Positions 1 to 8,628 of a stretch of 64,000 nucleotides of DNA are shown here, one piece after another. The stretch comes from Burkholderia mayonis. GTDB taxonomy: Bacteria > Pseudomonadota > Gammaproteobacteria > Burkholderiales > Burkholderiaceae. The DNA is taken from the NCBI RefSeq assembly GCF_001523745.2, contig NZ_CP013387.1:124001-188000 (forward strand), given 5' to 3'. The stretch's first letter is position 1. Each line of letters starts with the position of its first letter. The notes below the pieces were generated by a model that saw only the letters and a list, made by a program, of their open reading frames with translations, was not told where the DNA came from and did not search any database. The translations under genes were made by a program, and so were the position numbers.

Positions 1-2822
1 TGATTACGGCCGACGGTTCGGTCGGCTACGGGTATCTGTTTCCGACGGGCGACCTGGGTGCGCTTCGCTCCGGCACTCCGTCGGAAATCGTTTCGGCCGT
101 GCTCGAGCGGTACAGGAAACGCGGCGTGGATCCGCTGGACGCCGCGCGCAAGAAGCCGATTCTCTGGTTCGCTGTTGGAAGCGGGGGCCGTGGCGAAGAG
201 CTTCACATGATCGGCGCGTCCGTGGTGTTCAAGAACGACAAGCTTTATGCGCTCGTTCTGACGAGCGTGGACCTGTACAGCCTGGTTTCTCCTATCGAGC
301 GCGCCGGCCGCGTTCAGCAGCCGGTCGTCGTGGATTCGGACGGCGTGCCGCTCGTGGAGGCGGACGACGCGGAAATGGTCCGGAAAGTCGACGAACGCCT
401 CGTCGGGAAACAGGACGGCCTGTATCACTGGATTCCCGGCTTCGGATGGGCGCTTCGCCGTCCCGCGCTGTTCGCGGGTTTCGGGCACATGATGTATCTG
501 CTTCCGCTCGGGCTGCAGCTTCGGTCCATGAGATACGAGCTGTGGCTCGTCGGCGGCGCCACGCTCGTCCTGATCGTGTTGTTGTTCGTCGCATTCCGAT
601 ATTGGAACTATCGGTTTTTGACGCGAATCTATGCGGAGGCGTCGCGTGCGCTCGAAAGCGAGATGCTCAACCATCTGCTGGTTCATGCGACGCCGGTGGG
701 GCTGTGCATCGTGCGGCGGGCGACGCTGGAAATCGTCGTCGCCAATCCGATCGCGCGTACGATGCTCGGCTTGCGGATTTCGGACAGGCATCTGCCGCAG
801 GAACTTCAGAGCGCGTTCGAGTCGTCGCTGGCCGAGCAGGAAGCTCAATCGGACGATGCGCGCATTTTCCAGTTCCCGTTCTCGCTGTCGCGCACCGGAC
901 ATTCGGCCGTCCACATCGAAATCACGTACGCGCCCGCGACGTTGAATGCGCAGGGCGTGTTCTTTTGCGCGATCACCGACATGACGGCGCACCATCAGGC
1001 GGAAATCCTGCTGCGCGAGGCGAAGTTGACGAGCGACGCGGCGGCCAAGGCGAAGGTGGCGTTCTTCGCATCGATGAGTCATGAGATCCGCACGCCCCTG
1101 TCGTCGCTCGTGGGCAACATCGAGCTGATCGCGCGCGGTCCGCTCGCGCCTGAGCAGCAGGCGCGAGTGAAGGCGATGGAGACGTCGGCCCGCGGATTGA
1201 TGCAGGTCGTCAACGACGTCCTCGATTTCTCCAAGATCGACGTCGGCGAGCTGAGCCTGATGGAGGAGTGGTCGAACATCTCCGATCTGCTCGACCGGCT
1301 CGCGCTCTCGCATGCGCCGCTTGCGACGCAGCAGGGATTGAAGTTCTACATGGTGTTCGAGCGGAACCTGCCTGCGCGGCTTTACTTCGATCCGGTTCGG
1401 GTATCGCAGATCGTGAACAATCTGCTAAGCAACGCGCTGAAGTTCACGCCGTCGGGCAAGATCGTGCTGCGCGCCGGCTGGCACGCCGGCGAGCTCGAAA
1501 TCAGCGTGACGGACTCTGGCATCGGCATCCCGGACGACCTGAAACACCGGCTGTTCCTGCCGTTTACGCAGGGGGACAGCAACCGGCTGAGGCAGGCGCG
1601 CGGCACCGGCCTGGGATTGTCGATCTGCGCGCGCCTTTGCGAGCTGATGAAGGGGCGCATCGATCTGGAAAGCACTGTCGGCGTGGGAACCCGCATCGCG
1701 GTGGTTTTGCCGCTCAACGCGTCGGAGGCCGATTCGAGCAGCGCGTGCTGGACGCTTCCCCATCGTCGTGTCGCCGTGCTCGGCCGGGCGCAGGAAAACC
1801 TCGAGTGGCTGGGTAATCTCTTCGACCCGGGCGTTACCGCCGTGACCGCTCTCGCGAATCCCGTCGACCCGATCGACGAACATACGCACGACTTCCTGAT
1901 GGTCACGGACGAATTCGCGCCGGCCGAGGTGCTGTCATGGTGGAAAAGGCCGGATTCGATCGTGTGGGTCGGGCAGGCCGGGCCGCTCGTGCCGAGGCGG
2001 CGTGGCGACGGGGGCGTGGAAGTCAGCATATACAGCCTCGCCGGTCTGAAATCGGCGACGCAGATGCTTGCTGCCGGACGTACGGCGCGCGTCGATACCG
2101 GGCACGAGCCGCAAGGATCGGCGGCGGGAGTCACGGTGCTGATCGTCGAGGACAATCTTCTCAACCGCAGCCTTCTGTTCGATCAGCTGACGACGCTCGG
2201 CGTCCGGGTTATCGAGGCGAAGAATGGCGAGGAGGCGCTCGCGCTGCTGTCGAAGGAGCCGGTGGACGTCGTGATGACCGACATCGACATGCCGGTGATG
2301 GACGGCTTCCAGTTGCTTGCCGAGATGAGGAAGCTCGGCATGACGATACCGGCCTACGCTGTGAGCGCGAGCGCTCGTCCGGAAGACGTCGCGGACGGCC
2401 GGGCGCGCGGCTTCACGGACTACCTCGCGAAGCCGGTCCCGCTCGAAAGGCTCGAGACGGTCATTCGCGCGTGTTGCAGCGTGTACGAACGCGAGCTGGC
2501 CGAAGACGACGCGCACGACGTGCTTCCGGATGTCCCGGAAGTGCCGGCCGCGTACGCGCAGGTGTTCGTCGCGCAGGCGGGCCGGGAAATCGCGGAATTC
2601 GACGCGATCTTGGTCGAACGTGCGCTGTCGAAACTGAGGCGGTGGCTTCATGGCGTGTCGGGCGGCATCGCGGTCCTCGGGGCGTCCGCGCTGCACGAGC
2701 AATGTCAGGAGCTGCGGACCTACGTGCGCGAGTCCACTGAGTGGAATCACGAGATCGAGCTGCAGGCGTCGGCCATTCGGGATGCGCTTCAGCGGATGGT
2801 CGCGACCCTGAAGGGCGAATGA
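1..2822 (+). CDS. Hybrid sensor histidine kinase with C-terminal Hpt (5' end outside window)
   Basis: The reading frame is open from base 3, so the gene starts upstream of the window; a GTG at 99 is only an internal codon. Visible order: a periplasmic-type N-terminal stretch, one membrane helix coded at about 540-600, a PAS-like region (about 660-1000), HisKA with the H-box SHEIRTP (His codon 1080-1082), HATPase (about 1390-1720), a receiver (about 2130-2480; acceptor Asp in TDIDMP) and a C-terminal Hpt-like segment with LHGVSGG (about 2590-2770). This is the RcsC/BvgS class of multistep phosphorelay kinases, which pass phosphate His-Asp-His to a separate regulator. No regulator is directly adjacent downstream; the nearest candidates are the NarL-type regulator at 8000 and the RcsB-like one at 13151. 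The sensor input cannot be judged because that part is missing. Confidence 0.9.
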   Translation, partial: ITADGSVGYGYLFPTGDLGALRSGTPSEIVSAVLERYRKRGVDPLDAARKKPILWFAVGSGGRGEELHMIGASVVFKNDKLYALVLTSVDLYSLVSPIERAGRVQQPVVVDSDGVPLVEADDAEMVRKVDERLVGKQDGLYHWIPGFGWALRRPALFAGFGHMMYLLPLGLQLRSMRYELWLVGGATLVLIVLLFVAFRYWNYRFLTRIYAEASRALESEMLNHLLVHATPVGLCIVRRATLEIVVANPIARTMLGLRISDRHLPQELQSAFESSLAEQEAQSDDARIFQFPFSLSRTGHSAVHIEITYAPATLNAQGVFFCAITDMTAHHQAEILLREAKLTSDAAAKAKVAFFASMSHEIRTPLSSLVGNIELIARGPLAPEQQARVKAMETSARGLMQVVNDVLDFSKIDVGELSLMEEWSNISDLLDRLALSHAPLATQQGLKFYMVFERNLPARLYFDPVRVSQIVNNLLSNALKFTPSGKIVLRAGWHAGELEISVTDSGIGIPDDLKHRLFLPFTQGDSNRLRQARGTGLGLSICARLCELMKGRIDLESTVGVGTRIAVVLPLNASEADSSSACWTLPHRRVAVLGRAQENLEWLGNLFDPGVTAVTALANPVDPIDEHTHDFLMVTDEFAPAEVLSWWKRPDSIVWVGQAGPLVPRRRGDGGVEVSIYSLAGLKSATQMLAAGRTARVDTGHEPQGSAAGVTVLIVEDNLLNRSLLFDQLTTLGVRVIEAKNGEEALALLSKEPVDVVMTDIDMPVMDGFQLLAEMRKLGMTIPAYAVSASARPEDVADGRARGFTDYLAKPVPLERLETVIRACCSVYERELAEDDAHDVLPDVPEVPAAYAQVFVAQAGREIAEFDAILVERALSKLRRWLHGVSGGIAVLGASALHEQCQELRTYVRESTEWNHEIELQASAIRDALQRMVATLKGE

Positions 2823-3062
2823 CCGCCGGACGCGCGGCCGGCGCGGCGAGCCGGGCCGGCCCCGTCCCGGGGCGCGTTCCGCTGTCGATTCCGGTTAGGA
2901 TTCGAAGATTTGTGATTCTCTCCGCTCGCGGCATGATTTAACGTTTCCTGAAGATTGGAGTCCGATTGGACCGACGGATGTCGGTCTCGCGAGGCGACGC
3001 CGCCTTCGGGCCGGCGCGAAGCCGCGACAGACGACGCCGTGCAGTGTCTTTGGGAGAGTGAT

Positions 3063-3923
3063 ATGGAAGCGGGCATCACGCGCTGTAGGGGTGCATTTTT
3101 TGCCCGAGAACACGAAATCGTACTTCCTTTGGGCGAGGCCGACCTCGAGCGGGCGCTTGAAGTCGGAGAATTCGTCATGGATTACCAGCCGATCGTTTCC
3201 GTCCGTTCGGGGGCCGTGACCGGCGCCGAAGCGACGATACGCTGGGACCACCCGCATTGGGGCGCGCTGTCCCAGCGCGCGGTGTACGCCGTCGCGGACC
3301 GGCTCGGCGCGTCATCGCGGATCGCCAGCCATGCCGTCGGCGAGGCCTGCCGCCAGCTTGCGCACTGGAAGCAGGACGGCGTCGGCGTGTCGGCGCTTTC
3401 GATGAGGCTCTCGGGCGCCCAGTTGAGTGCGGAGAGCGTGTTCGAACGGCTCGCGCAGTCGATCGCGAAATTCGACATATCGAGCAGCCAGTTGACGCTC
3501 GAGGTTCCGGAAATGTCGGCGCCGGAGGAATCGGCGAGCCTCATCGACCGCCTGAAGCGGTTGAGGCAGAAAGGATACGGCATCGTGCTCGGCGATTTCG
3601 GGGCGCACCATACGGCGATGTCGACGTTGATGGTGTTGCCCGTCACCGGCGTCAAATTTGGCGAATCGTTCACCGGGCGTCTGCTCGGTTCGCCGACCAC
3701 CGAGGCGATATTGTCGAGCGTCTCGAGGCTCGCGCATGATCTGGGTTTCACGTTGACTGTGTCCGGCGTCGAAAACGGACGCCAACTGGAGTTGCTGCGT
3801 CGATATCGTGACATCGAGCTGCAAGGCGCCTATCTGTTCAAGCCGATGCGCGCGGAAGTTTGGCACGAGCACGTGAACCCGCGTGCTCTCTCGCAGTTGA
3901 ATCTACGCGAGTCGTTGTTCTGA
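3063..3923 (+). CDS. Degenerate EAL-domain protein, BvgR/PvrR-like
   Basis: About 286 residues, almost all one EAL (c-di-GMP phosphodiesterase) domain. I chose ATG 3063 because GGGAG stands just upstream; the frame stays open to 2955. The signature motif reads GAEATIRW, so EAL is EAT. The later metal/catalytic motif reads LGDFGAHH instead of DDFG.G, and the usual N in the LSVNLS motif is R (LSMRLS). The Glu of LTLEVPE and the Lys of GVKFG remain. Several metal ligands therefore look lost, so enzymatic activity is doubtful and a c-di-GMP-binding or protein-interaction role is more likely (inference). It lies 240 bp after a hybrid kinase gene, the position taken by Bordetella bvgR next to bvgAS and by EAL regulators in the Pseudomonas Roc and Pvr loci. 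It has no receiver domain of its own. Confidence 0.82.
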   Translation: MEAGITRCRGAFFAREHEIVLPLGEADLERALEVGEFVMDYQPIVSVRSGAVTGAEATIRWDHPHWGALSQRAVYAVADRLGASSRIASHAVGEACRQLAHWKQDGVGVSALSMRLSGAQLSAESVFERLAQSIAKFDISSSQLTLEVPEMSAPEESASLIDRLKRLRQKGYGIVLGDFGAHHTAMSTLMVLPVTGVKFGESFTGRLLGSPTTEAILSSVSRLAHDLGFTLTVSGVENGRQLELLRRYRDIELQGAYLFKPMRAEVWHEHVNPRALSQLNLRESLF

Positions 3924-3994
3924 CACGCCGACCTCGACTGCTACGGATTCACGGCGCCGATCACGATTGCGTGCGTCCACAGATCGACCGGAGG

Positions 3995-4026
3995 GCGTTG
4001 CGGATCCGGTCGCGAATCCGCAACGC
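3995..4026. terminator. Stem-loop between convergent genes
   Basis: A perfect 11-bp inverted repeat, GCGTTGCGGAT at 3995-4005 and ATCCGCAACGC at 4016-4026, with a 10-nt loop. It sits between the ends of the EAL gene (plus strand) and the glycosyltransferase gene (minus strand), the usual place for a shared bidirectional terminator. There is no clear T-tract on either side. Confidence 0.5.
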
Positions 4027-4121
4027 GCGCGCTGACGCGATGACCGCAGTCAGGCGCGGCCGGCGCGATCCACGCCGCGCGCGGGCGCGCCGATGTCTGC
4101 GCGGATCGATGCGAACGACGC

Positions 4122-6101
4122 TCATGCCGCCGTCGCCCGGTCCGAAATCGCTTCCATCCGCTCGATCAGGAACGCCTGAAACGCGTAGACACTCTCTGCG
4201 CTCGCCAGTGCGGGAAGGCGCTCGGCGAGCAGCGTCCGGTATTCGTCTCTGAACGCCGCATCTCGCGCGTGGCGAGCGCAAAGATCGATCAGTTCGGCCT
4301 TGTCGCGCGCGACGAGTTGAGGGAAATCCAGATGCCGCATCAGCGCCGCGGCGTGACGCTGCCGCATGAACGATCCTTCGACACAGAGCACCACGGCGCC
4401 GCCGTGCAGCGCGTCGAGAACCGTGTTGTGGCCGGACCACGCCGGATTGTCGAGAAATAGATCGCCTGACGCGCACAATGCGATGAATTCGGGCTGCGAG
4501 AGGGGATCGCGCAAGCACGTCACATGCGCGTCGTACGACAGGCGATGGCGTGCAAACGCTCGTCGCATCCGATCTTCGAATATTCGGACACTCGACTCGT
4601 CCGAACGCGGGAAAAAGGCGAATCTGCACCGCGGGCCGACGCGCAGGGCGATCAGCGGATAGATATCGTCGTCCTCCGGAACGTACTTGAACGTCGACTG
4701 CGGCGAAACGAACACGATATCGTCGGGGGCGAACCCGAAGAACGCCCGTGTGACCGCCGCGGGCTTCGGATAGTCGAACGAATACGCGCATCCGAGACCG
4801 GGCAGCCGCAGCAGCGTCTCGCGGTAGAACGCGTCGGCGCCAGGAGACTCCATCGCCGACGGCGACACGACATAGTCGATCGCGGCAGAGCCGGACGTGT
4901 CGGGATGTCCGAGCAACTGCACCTGCAGCGGCGCGAGACGCAGGCATGTCAGGCAATAGGCGACGAAGTGCATGCCGACGTCGGGAAAAACGATCGCGTC
5001 GGGCGCATCGACCGTCAGCCGCTCGATGACTTCGTGGATCAGCGTGCTCGCAAAAAAGGCATCCGACAGCCGTCTGGCGTCATCCGTGAACCGGTCGCTG
5101 ACGGTCCCGACGTGGTACGTGAAGATTTCGACGACGTCGCGGTCCAGATGTTCGTAGTACCCGACCGTCGGAATTTTCCAGATCGAATGTCCGTTGAAGA
5201 ACGCCGATACGAACGCCAACCGGATCTTGCGCCCGCCCGCTTGACGCCGCCTCGTGCGCCAGGCGCGCGCGGCGCTTGCTTCGGCGGCGGGGAACGCGGA
5301 TCGCATCAGGCGACCGAGTTGATCGCTGAACCGGCCGATCAGGTCGACATTGGATCGTCCGTTATATGTCAGGTAGAACAGCGCGTCGCACCAGACGTCC
5401 CGGAATGCGTCCGGCGAGACTGGCGACAGCGCGACGGCCCGGTCCACGTCGTCCGCCATGTCGTCCAGCGCGTCGCGCAGCTCGCTTCGAACCGCATCGA
5501 TCTCGTCGCTCGAACGGTATGCTACCGGAAGACGAAACGCCACTTTCTGGACGATTCCCGCCACGCACTGGGAATCCAGCTCAACCGCGCGCATCGCGCG
5601 AGTCAGCGCGCGCTCGCGATCGCCGAGATGGAAATGAACGTAGCCGAGCTTTGCGTGAAGACCGGCGTCGGCCGGATGGTGCTCGAGCAAAGCAGCCAGG
5701 TGCTCCGCGGCGATTCGGCGGTAGTGCTCGGTTCCGAGGTTGAATGCCAGAAACGCGGCGTTGCGGACGACGTTCTTGTCGCGCGGCGCGCGCGCCGCCG
5801 CCATCGCGTAGCAGCGATAGGCGTCCTCGCGGCGGTTCCGTCGCTCGTAGCACACCCCGAGGTTGTTCAACGGTGCGTCCCATCGCGGCGCGAGTTCAGA
5901 CGCGCGCAGGAACAACCGCATCGCGCGCTCGAAATTGCCCGCGCGCAGCTCCACGTTCCCGGCGAGGTAGTACATGTCCGGGTCTGACGCGGCGTCGAGC
6001 AGTTCGGACGTGAGTATGTTTCCGAGCCTGTCGGCGAGCCCGCCGGCAATGGACACGCGCAACAGCGCAACCAGCGAACGTTTGATGAGATCAGCGCTCA
6101 T
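4122..6101 (-). CDS. TPR-GT41 (SPINDLY/OGT-type) glycosyltransferase
   Basis: 659 residues from ATG 6101, chosen because GGACAGGAAAA lies just upstream; the frame is open further to 6479 but that extension is Arg-rich and looks non-coding. The N-terminal third holds tetratricopeptide repeats (for example the stretch around YYLAGNVELRAGNFERAM and DAPLNNLGVCYERRNRREDA). The C-terminal half matches the GT41 catalytic fold: FVSPQSTFKYVPE, then LFLDNPAWSGHNTVLDALHGG, then RQRHAAALMRHLDFPQLVA. Family members transfer a sugar from a nucleotide donor to Ser/Thr (OGT) or Asn (HMW1C branch) in the cytoplasm. It is transcribed against its neighbours and set inside a locus for surface products, so a secreted peptide, pilin or adhesin is a possible acceptor; that is inference. 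The substrate cannot be read from sequence. Confidence 0.82.
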   Translation of the reverse strand: MSADLIKRSLVALLRVSIAGGLADRLGNILTSELLDAASDPDMYYLAGNVELRAGNFERAMRLFLRASELAPRWDAPLNNLGVCYERRNRREDAYRCYAMAAARAPRDKNVVRNAAFLAFNLGTEHYRRIAAEHLAALLEHHPADAGLHAKLGYVHFHLGDRERALTRAMRAVELDSQCVAGIVQKVAFRLPVAYRSSDEIDAVRSELRDALDDMADDVDRAVALSPVSPDAFRDVWCDALFYLTYNGRSNVDLIGRFSDQLGRLMRSAFPAAEASAARAWRTRRRQAGGRKIRLAFVSAFFNGHSIWKIPTVGYYEHLDRDVVEIFTYHVGTVSDRFTDDARRLSDAFFASTLIHEVIERLTVDAPDAIVFPDVGMHFVAYCLTCLRLAPLQVQLLGHPDTSGSAAIDYVVSPSAMESPGADAFYRETLLRLPGLGCAYSFDYPKPAAVTRAFFGFAPDDIVFVSPQSTFKYVPEDDDIYPLIALRVGPRCRFAFFPRSDESSVRIFEDRMRRAFARHRLSYDAHVTCLRDPLSQPEFIALCASGDLFLDNPAWSGHNTVLDALHGGAVVLCVEGSFMRQRHAAALMRHLDFPQLVARDKAELIDLCARHARDAAFRDEYRTLLAERLPALASAESVYAFQAFLIERMEAISDRATAA

Positions 6102-7999
6102 TTTTCCTGTCCCTGCGTTCGGTTGAGCGACAGACTCGCGTCTGCCGCAGTCGGGTGTTTCGGCCGAAGGCCGGGCTTGCGTTCGAGCCGCAGTCTTCGC
6201 CAACGCATCGCCTGCCTGCGTGCCTATGCAGCCGGGGCGAGCCGTGTCGGCGGATCTCGACGGAAGCAGGATCGCGACCGACCGCCGCCGCGCGCCGGCG
6301 GCATCGCATGATGCATGCGCGGCCGGCGACATCGAGCGCGTTTCCCGCCGCCGGACGCATACGACGTCGCGCAACGAGCGGCAGCCGCGCCGAGAGCGAA
6401 CGCGTGAATCAGACATTGCCTTGCTTTTTTTCCGGCGGGAATCGCAATTGTTAGAGACACGGCCCTCGGGCCGCCGCACGCTCGCGATTCCGTCGTCCGT
6501 CGTCCGTCGTGGCGTTGACCTGCGTCAGGCGAGCGCATCGCACCGACGGGACGGAGCCGAATTTTCTAAGAACTTTGATTCAACGGCGGACTGGCAATCT
6601 GTACAGTCGAATGCAGATCGGCGAGGTGGACGCGGAATGCGATTTTGCCGCTTATCGCGACGGTATTCGCGTTCAAGGCGGGTGCCGACGATTGCGTTGG
6701 GGAATGTCGAGCCAGGACTCGCGTGATCGCGCCAAGTCCGGTTCATCGGCGATGAGGGAGGGCAGCATGTCGGTTACGGCGGATGATTGGGTCGGCTTCC
6801 AAGGCGCGTTGGGGATGCCTTCGCTGTCCGCGCTGACGTTGCTGAACTGTCGCGATTGGGCGTTGCGTCCGGCTGGAGAACGGTCGCGGACCCGGCGGAA
6901 CGGCTTTCCTGCGGCGATGCATCGGGCTCGGTTCGTGCCGGGGATGAGCCACTGGAAGCCGCGATATTTCCCGAAGGTGCCGAGGCTGTCGATGCCGGCG
7001 CCGTCGATCCGTTCGCGCGGCAAAGCGGACGCCGAGCCATGCGGGATGGCAGCCGCCGACGCGAGCCTGCAGGTTTCGCGTCGCAGGTCGGCGCCGAAGG
7101 CGATCGGCCCCGGCGTCGCGGGCGGCGCAATCGTCGTGTGGGCGTGGTCGGTTGCGCTTCGCCGCGCCGGCGAACGAGCAGCCTCGTGCCGATAGCGTGC
7201 ATCGCCCGAGCGCGCAAATCGATCGGCAACGCCCGGTTGCTCGGCATCTCACGTTTGATTGACACCAGACTCGCAACGCGGACAGCCTCATATCGTCGAC
7301 ACAGCCGGCTGATCTGCCGCTTGCCGAGCTGCAGCCGGTCGGCCGCCTGACCCCGCCTCGGACGGCCGGCGATGGCTGTCGCGATGGTCTCGCCCGCTCG
7401 AGTTCACGCATGCTTGCCGTGATCAGTTCACGTCCGTTCATGTCGGGTTCCCGCCGACGCCAGCGTGGCATGCGCTCAGGACGCCTTCAACGAATGACTT
7501 TCTCGTTCACGACACGATATCTCGCTGGTTTTGACCGGCGCACAGGAGAGCACATGCCGTCAGCAGCGGCCGCATACGCAAACACTGCCGTCAGCGGTTA
7601 CGGCGGCCGTTCCGCGACCGGCCGCGTCGTTATCGCGGCGAGTGGCGATTGCAATTCCGCGACGAGAAGAAACCGCGCGCGGCGACGATCGTTCTTGGCG
7701 ACAGGCGGCTCGGCTCAGGAGCTCGATGCGAACTCGAAATGGAATATCACGATCGATGGAGGATCGACGTTTGGCCCGCTGTCGGCGGCAACGGCGCCGG
7801 CATTGGCGTTCGACCACGCGGCGCCCGTTTCCCGCGAGGCGGGCGGCGGCGCGGCGTCCGGTTCCGGTTCGAATCCGTTGCGTCGACGGTGGCGCACCCG
7901 GCACGGTCACAAGGGCCGTCGCGACGAGCGCGCCCCCATTGAGCCCGATGGCGCCCGCCGATGGCGGGACATGTCGTCAGCCCGAACTGAGGAACAGCG
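6102..7999. other. 1.9 kb interval with no convincing gene
   Basis: No recognisable domain was found on either strand. Open frames here are Arg/Ala-rich and overlap one another in several frames, as in non-coding GC-rich DNA. The best start signal is GAGGGAGGGCAGC before ATG 6767, which would give a 142-residue frame to 7195 beginning MSVTADDWVGFQG; beyond about residue 45 it becomes low-complexity and basic, so it may be a decayed gene. A second stretch around 7640-7830 reads as a plausible globular sequence in one frame (...DRRLGSG...YHDRWRIDVWP) but matches nothing I know. The promoters of the divergent glycosyltransferase (6101, minus) and regulator (8000, plus) must lie within this interval. 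Confidence 0.5.
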
Positions 8000-8626
8000 A
8001 TGCCCGCCATTCTGATTGTCGATGACCATCCCGCCATTGGGCTGGCCATCCGTACCGTGCTGTCCAGAGGCCGGGATTTTGGGCAGTTCTACGAAGCAGC
8101 CAACGCAGCCGACGCCCTGGCACTCCTGCGCGAGCACCCCATCGAATTGGCCATTCTCGATATCGAGATCCCGGGCGGCGACGGTCTCCGTTTGCTGAGT
8201 CGGATCCGTGCGGAAGGACTGAAAACCAAAATTCTGATTTTTTCCGCGATGGACGAAAAAATCTATTCGGTGCGAGCCAGCCAGGCTGGAGCCAATGGCT
8301 TTCTTAGCAAGCGAAACGACATGGACCAGATCCTCAACGCAGTGAAGACCATCCTGTCGGGCTATTTGTTCTTCCCGGCTGAAGCCGTCTCGGCGCTTTA
8401 TCTCGATCGCGCCGAAAGGGCGGCAAACAGAATCGGAGGACTGACGGATCGCGAACTGACGGTGCTGCGCGGACTCGCGCGAGGCTCGTCGAACAGGCAG
8501 ATCGGCGAGGATCTGTGCATCAGCAACAAGACGGTCAGCACGTACAAGTCCAACATATTCGAGAAGCTTGGGGTGTCGTCGGTCGTGGGCTTGGCCGATT
8601 ACGCAAAGAAGAACGGTCTGATCTGA
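8000..8626 (+). CDS. BvgA/NarL-type response regulator
   Basis: 208 residues from ATG 8000, with GAGGAACAGCG just upstream. The N-terminal receiver has ILIVDDHPAIG, the phospho-acceptor in AILDIEIPGGDG and the conserved Lys in GFLSKRND. The C-terminal LuxR/FixJ helix-turn-helix reads LTDRELTVLRGLARGSSNRQIG followed by NKTVSTYKSNIFEKLGV. Architecture and length match BvgA, EvgA and RocA. The next gene, a BvgS-like kinase, begins two bases after the stop, so the pair is almost certainly cotranscribed and cognate. Targets are inferred to be the export and pilus operons downstream. Confidence 0.93.
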   Translation: MPAILIVDDHPAIGLAIRTVLSRGRDFGQFYEAANAADALALLREHPIELAILDIEIPGGDGLRLLSRIRAEGLKTKILIFSAMDEKIYSVRASQAGANGFLSKRNDMDQILNAVKTILSGYLFFPAEAVSALYLDRAERAANRIGGLTDRELTVLRGLARGSSNRQIGEDLCISNKTVSTYKSNIFEKLGVSSVVGLADYAKKNGLI

Positions 8627-8628
8627 AA

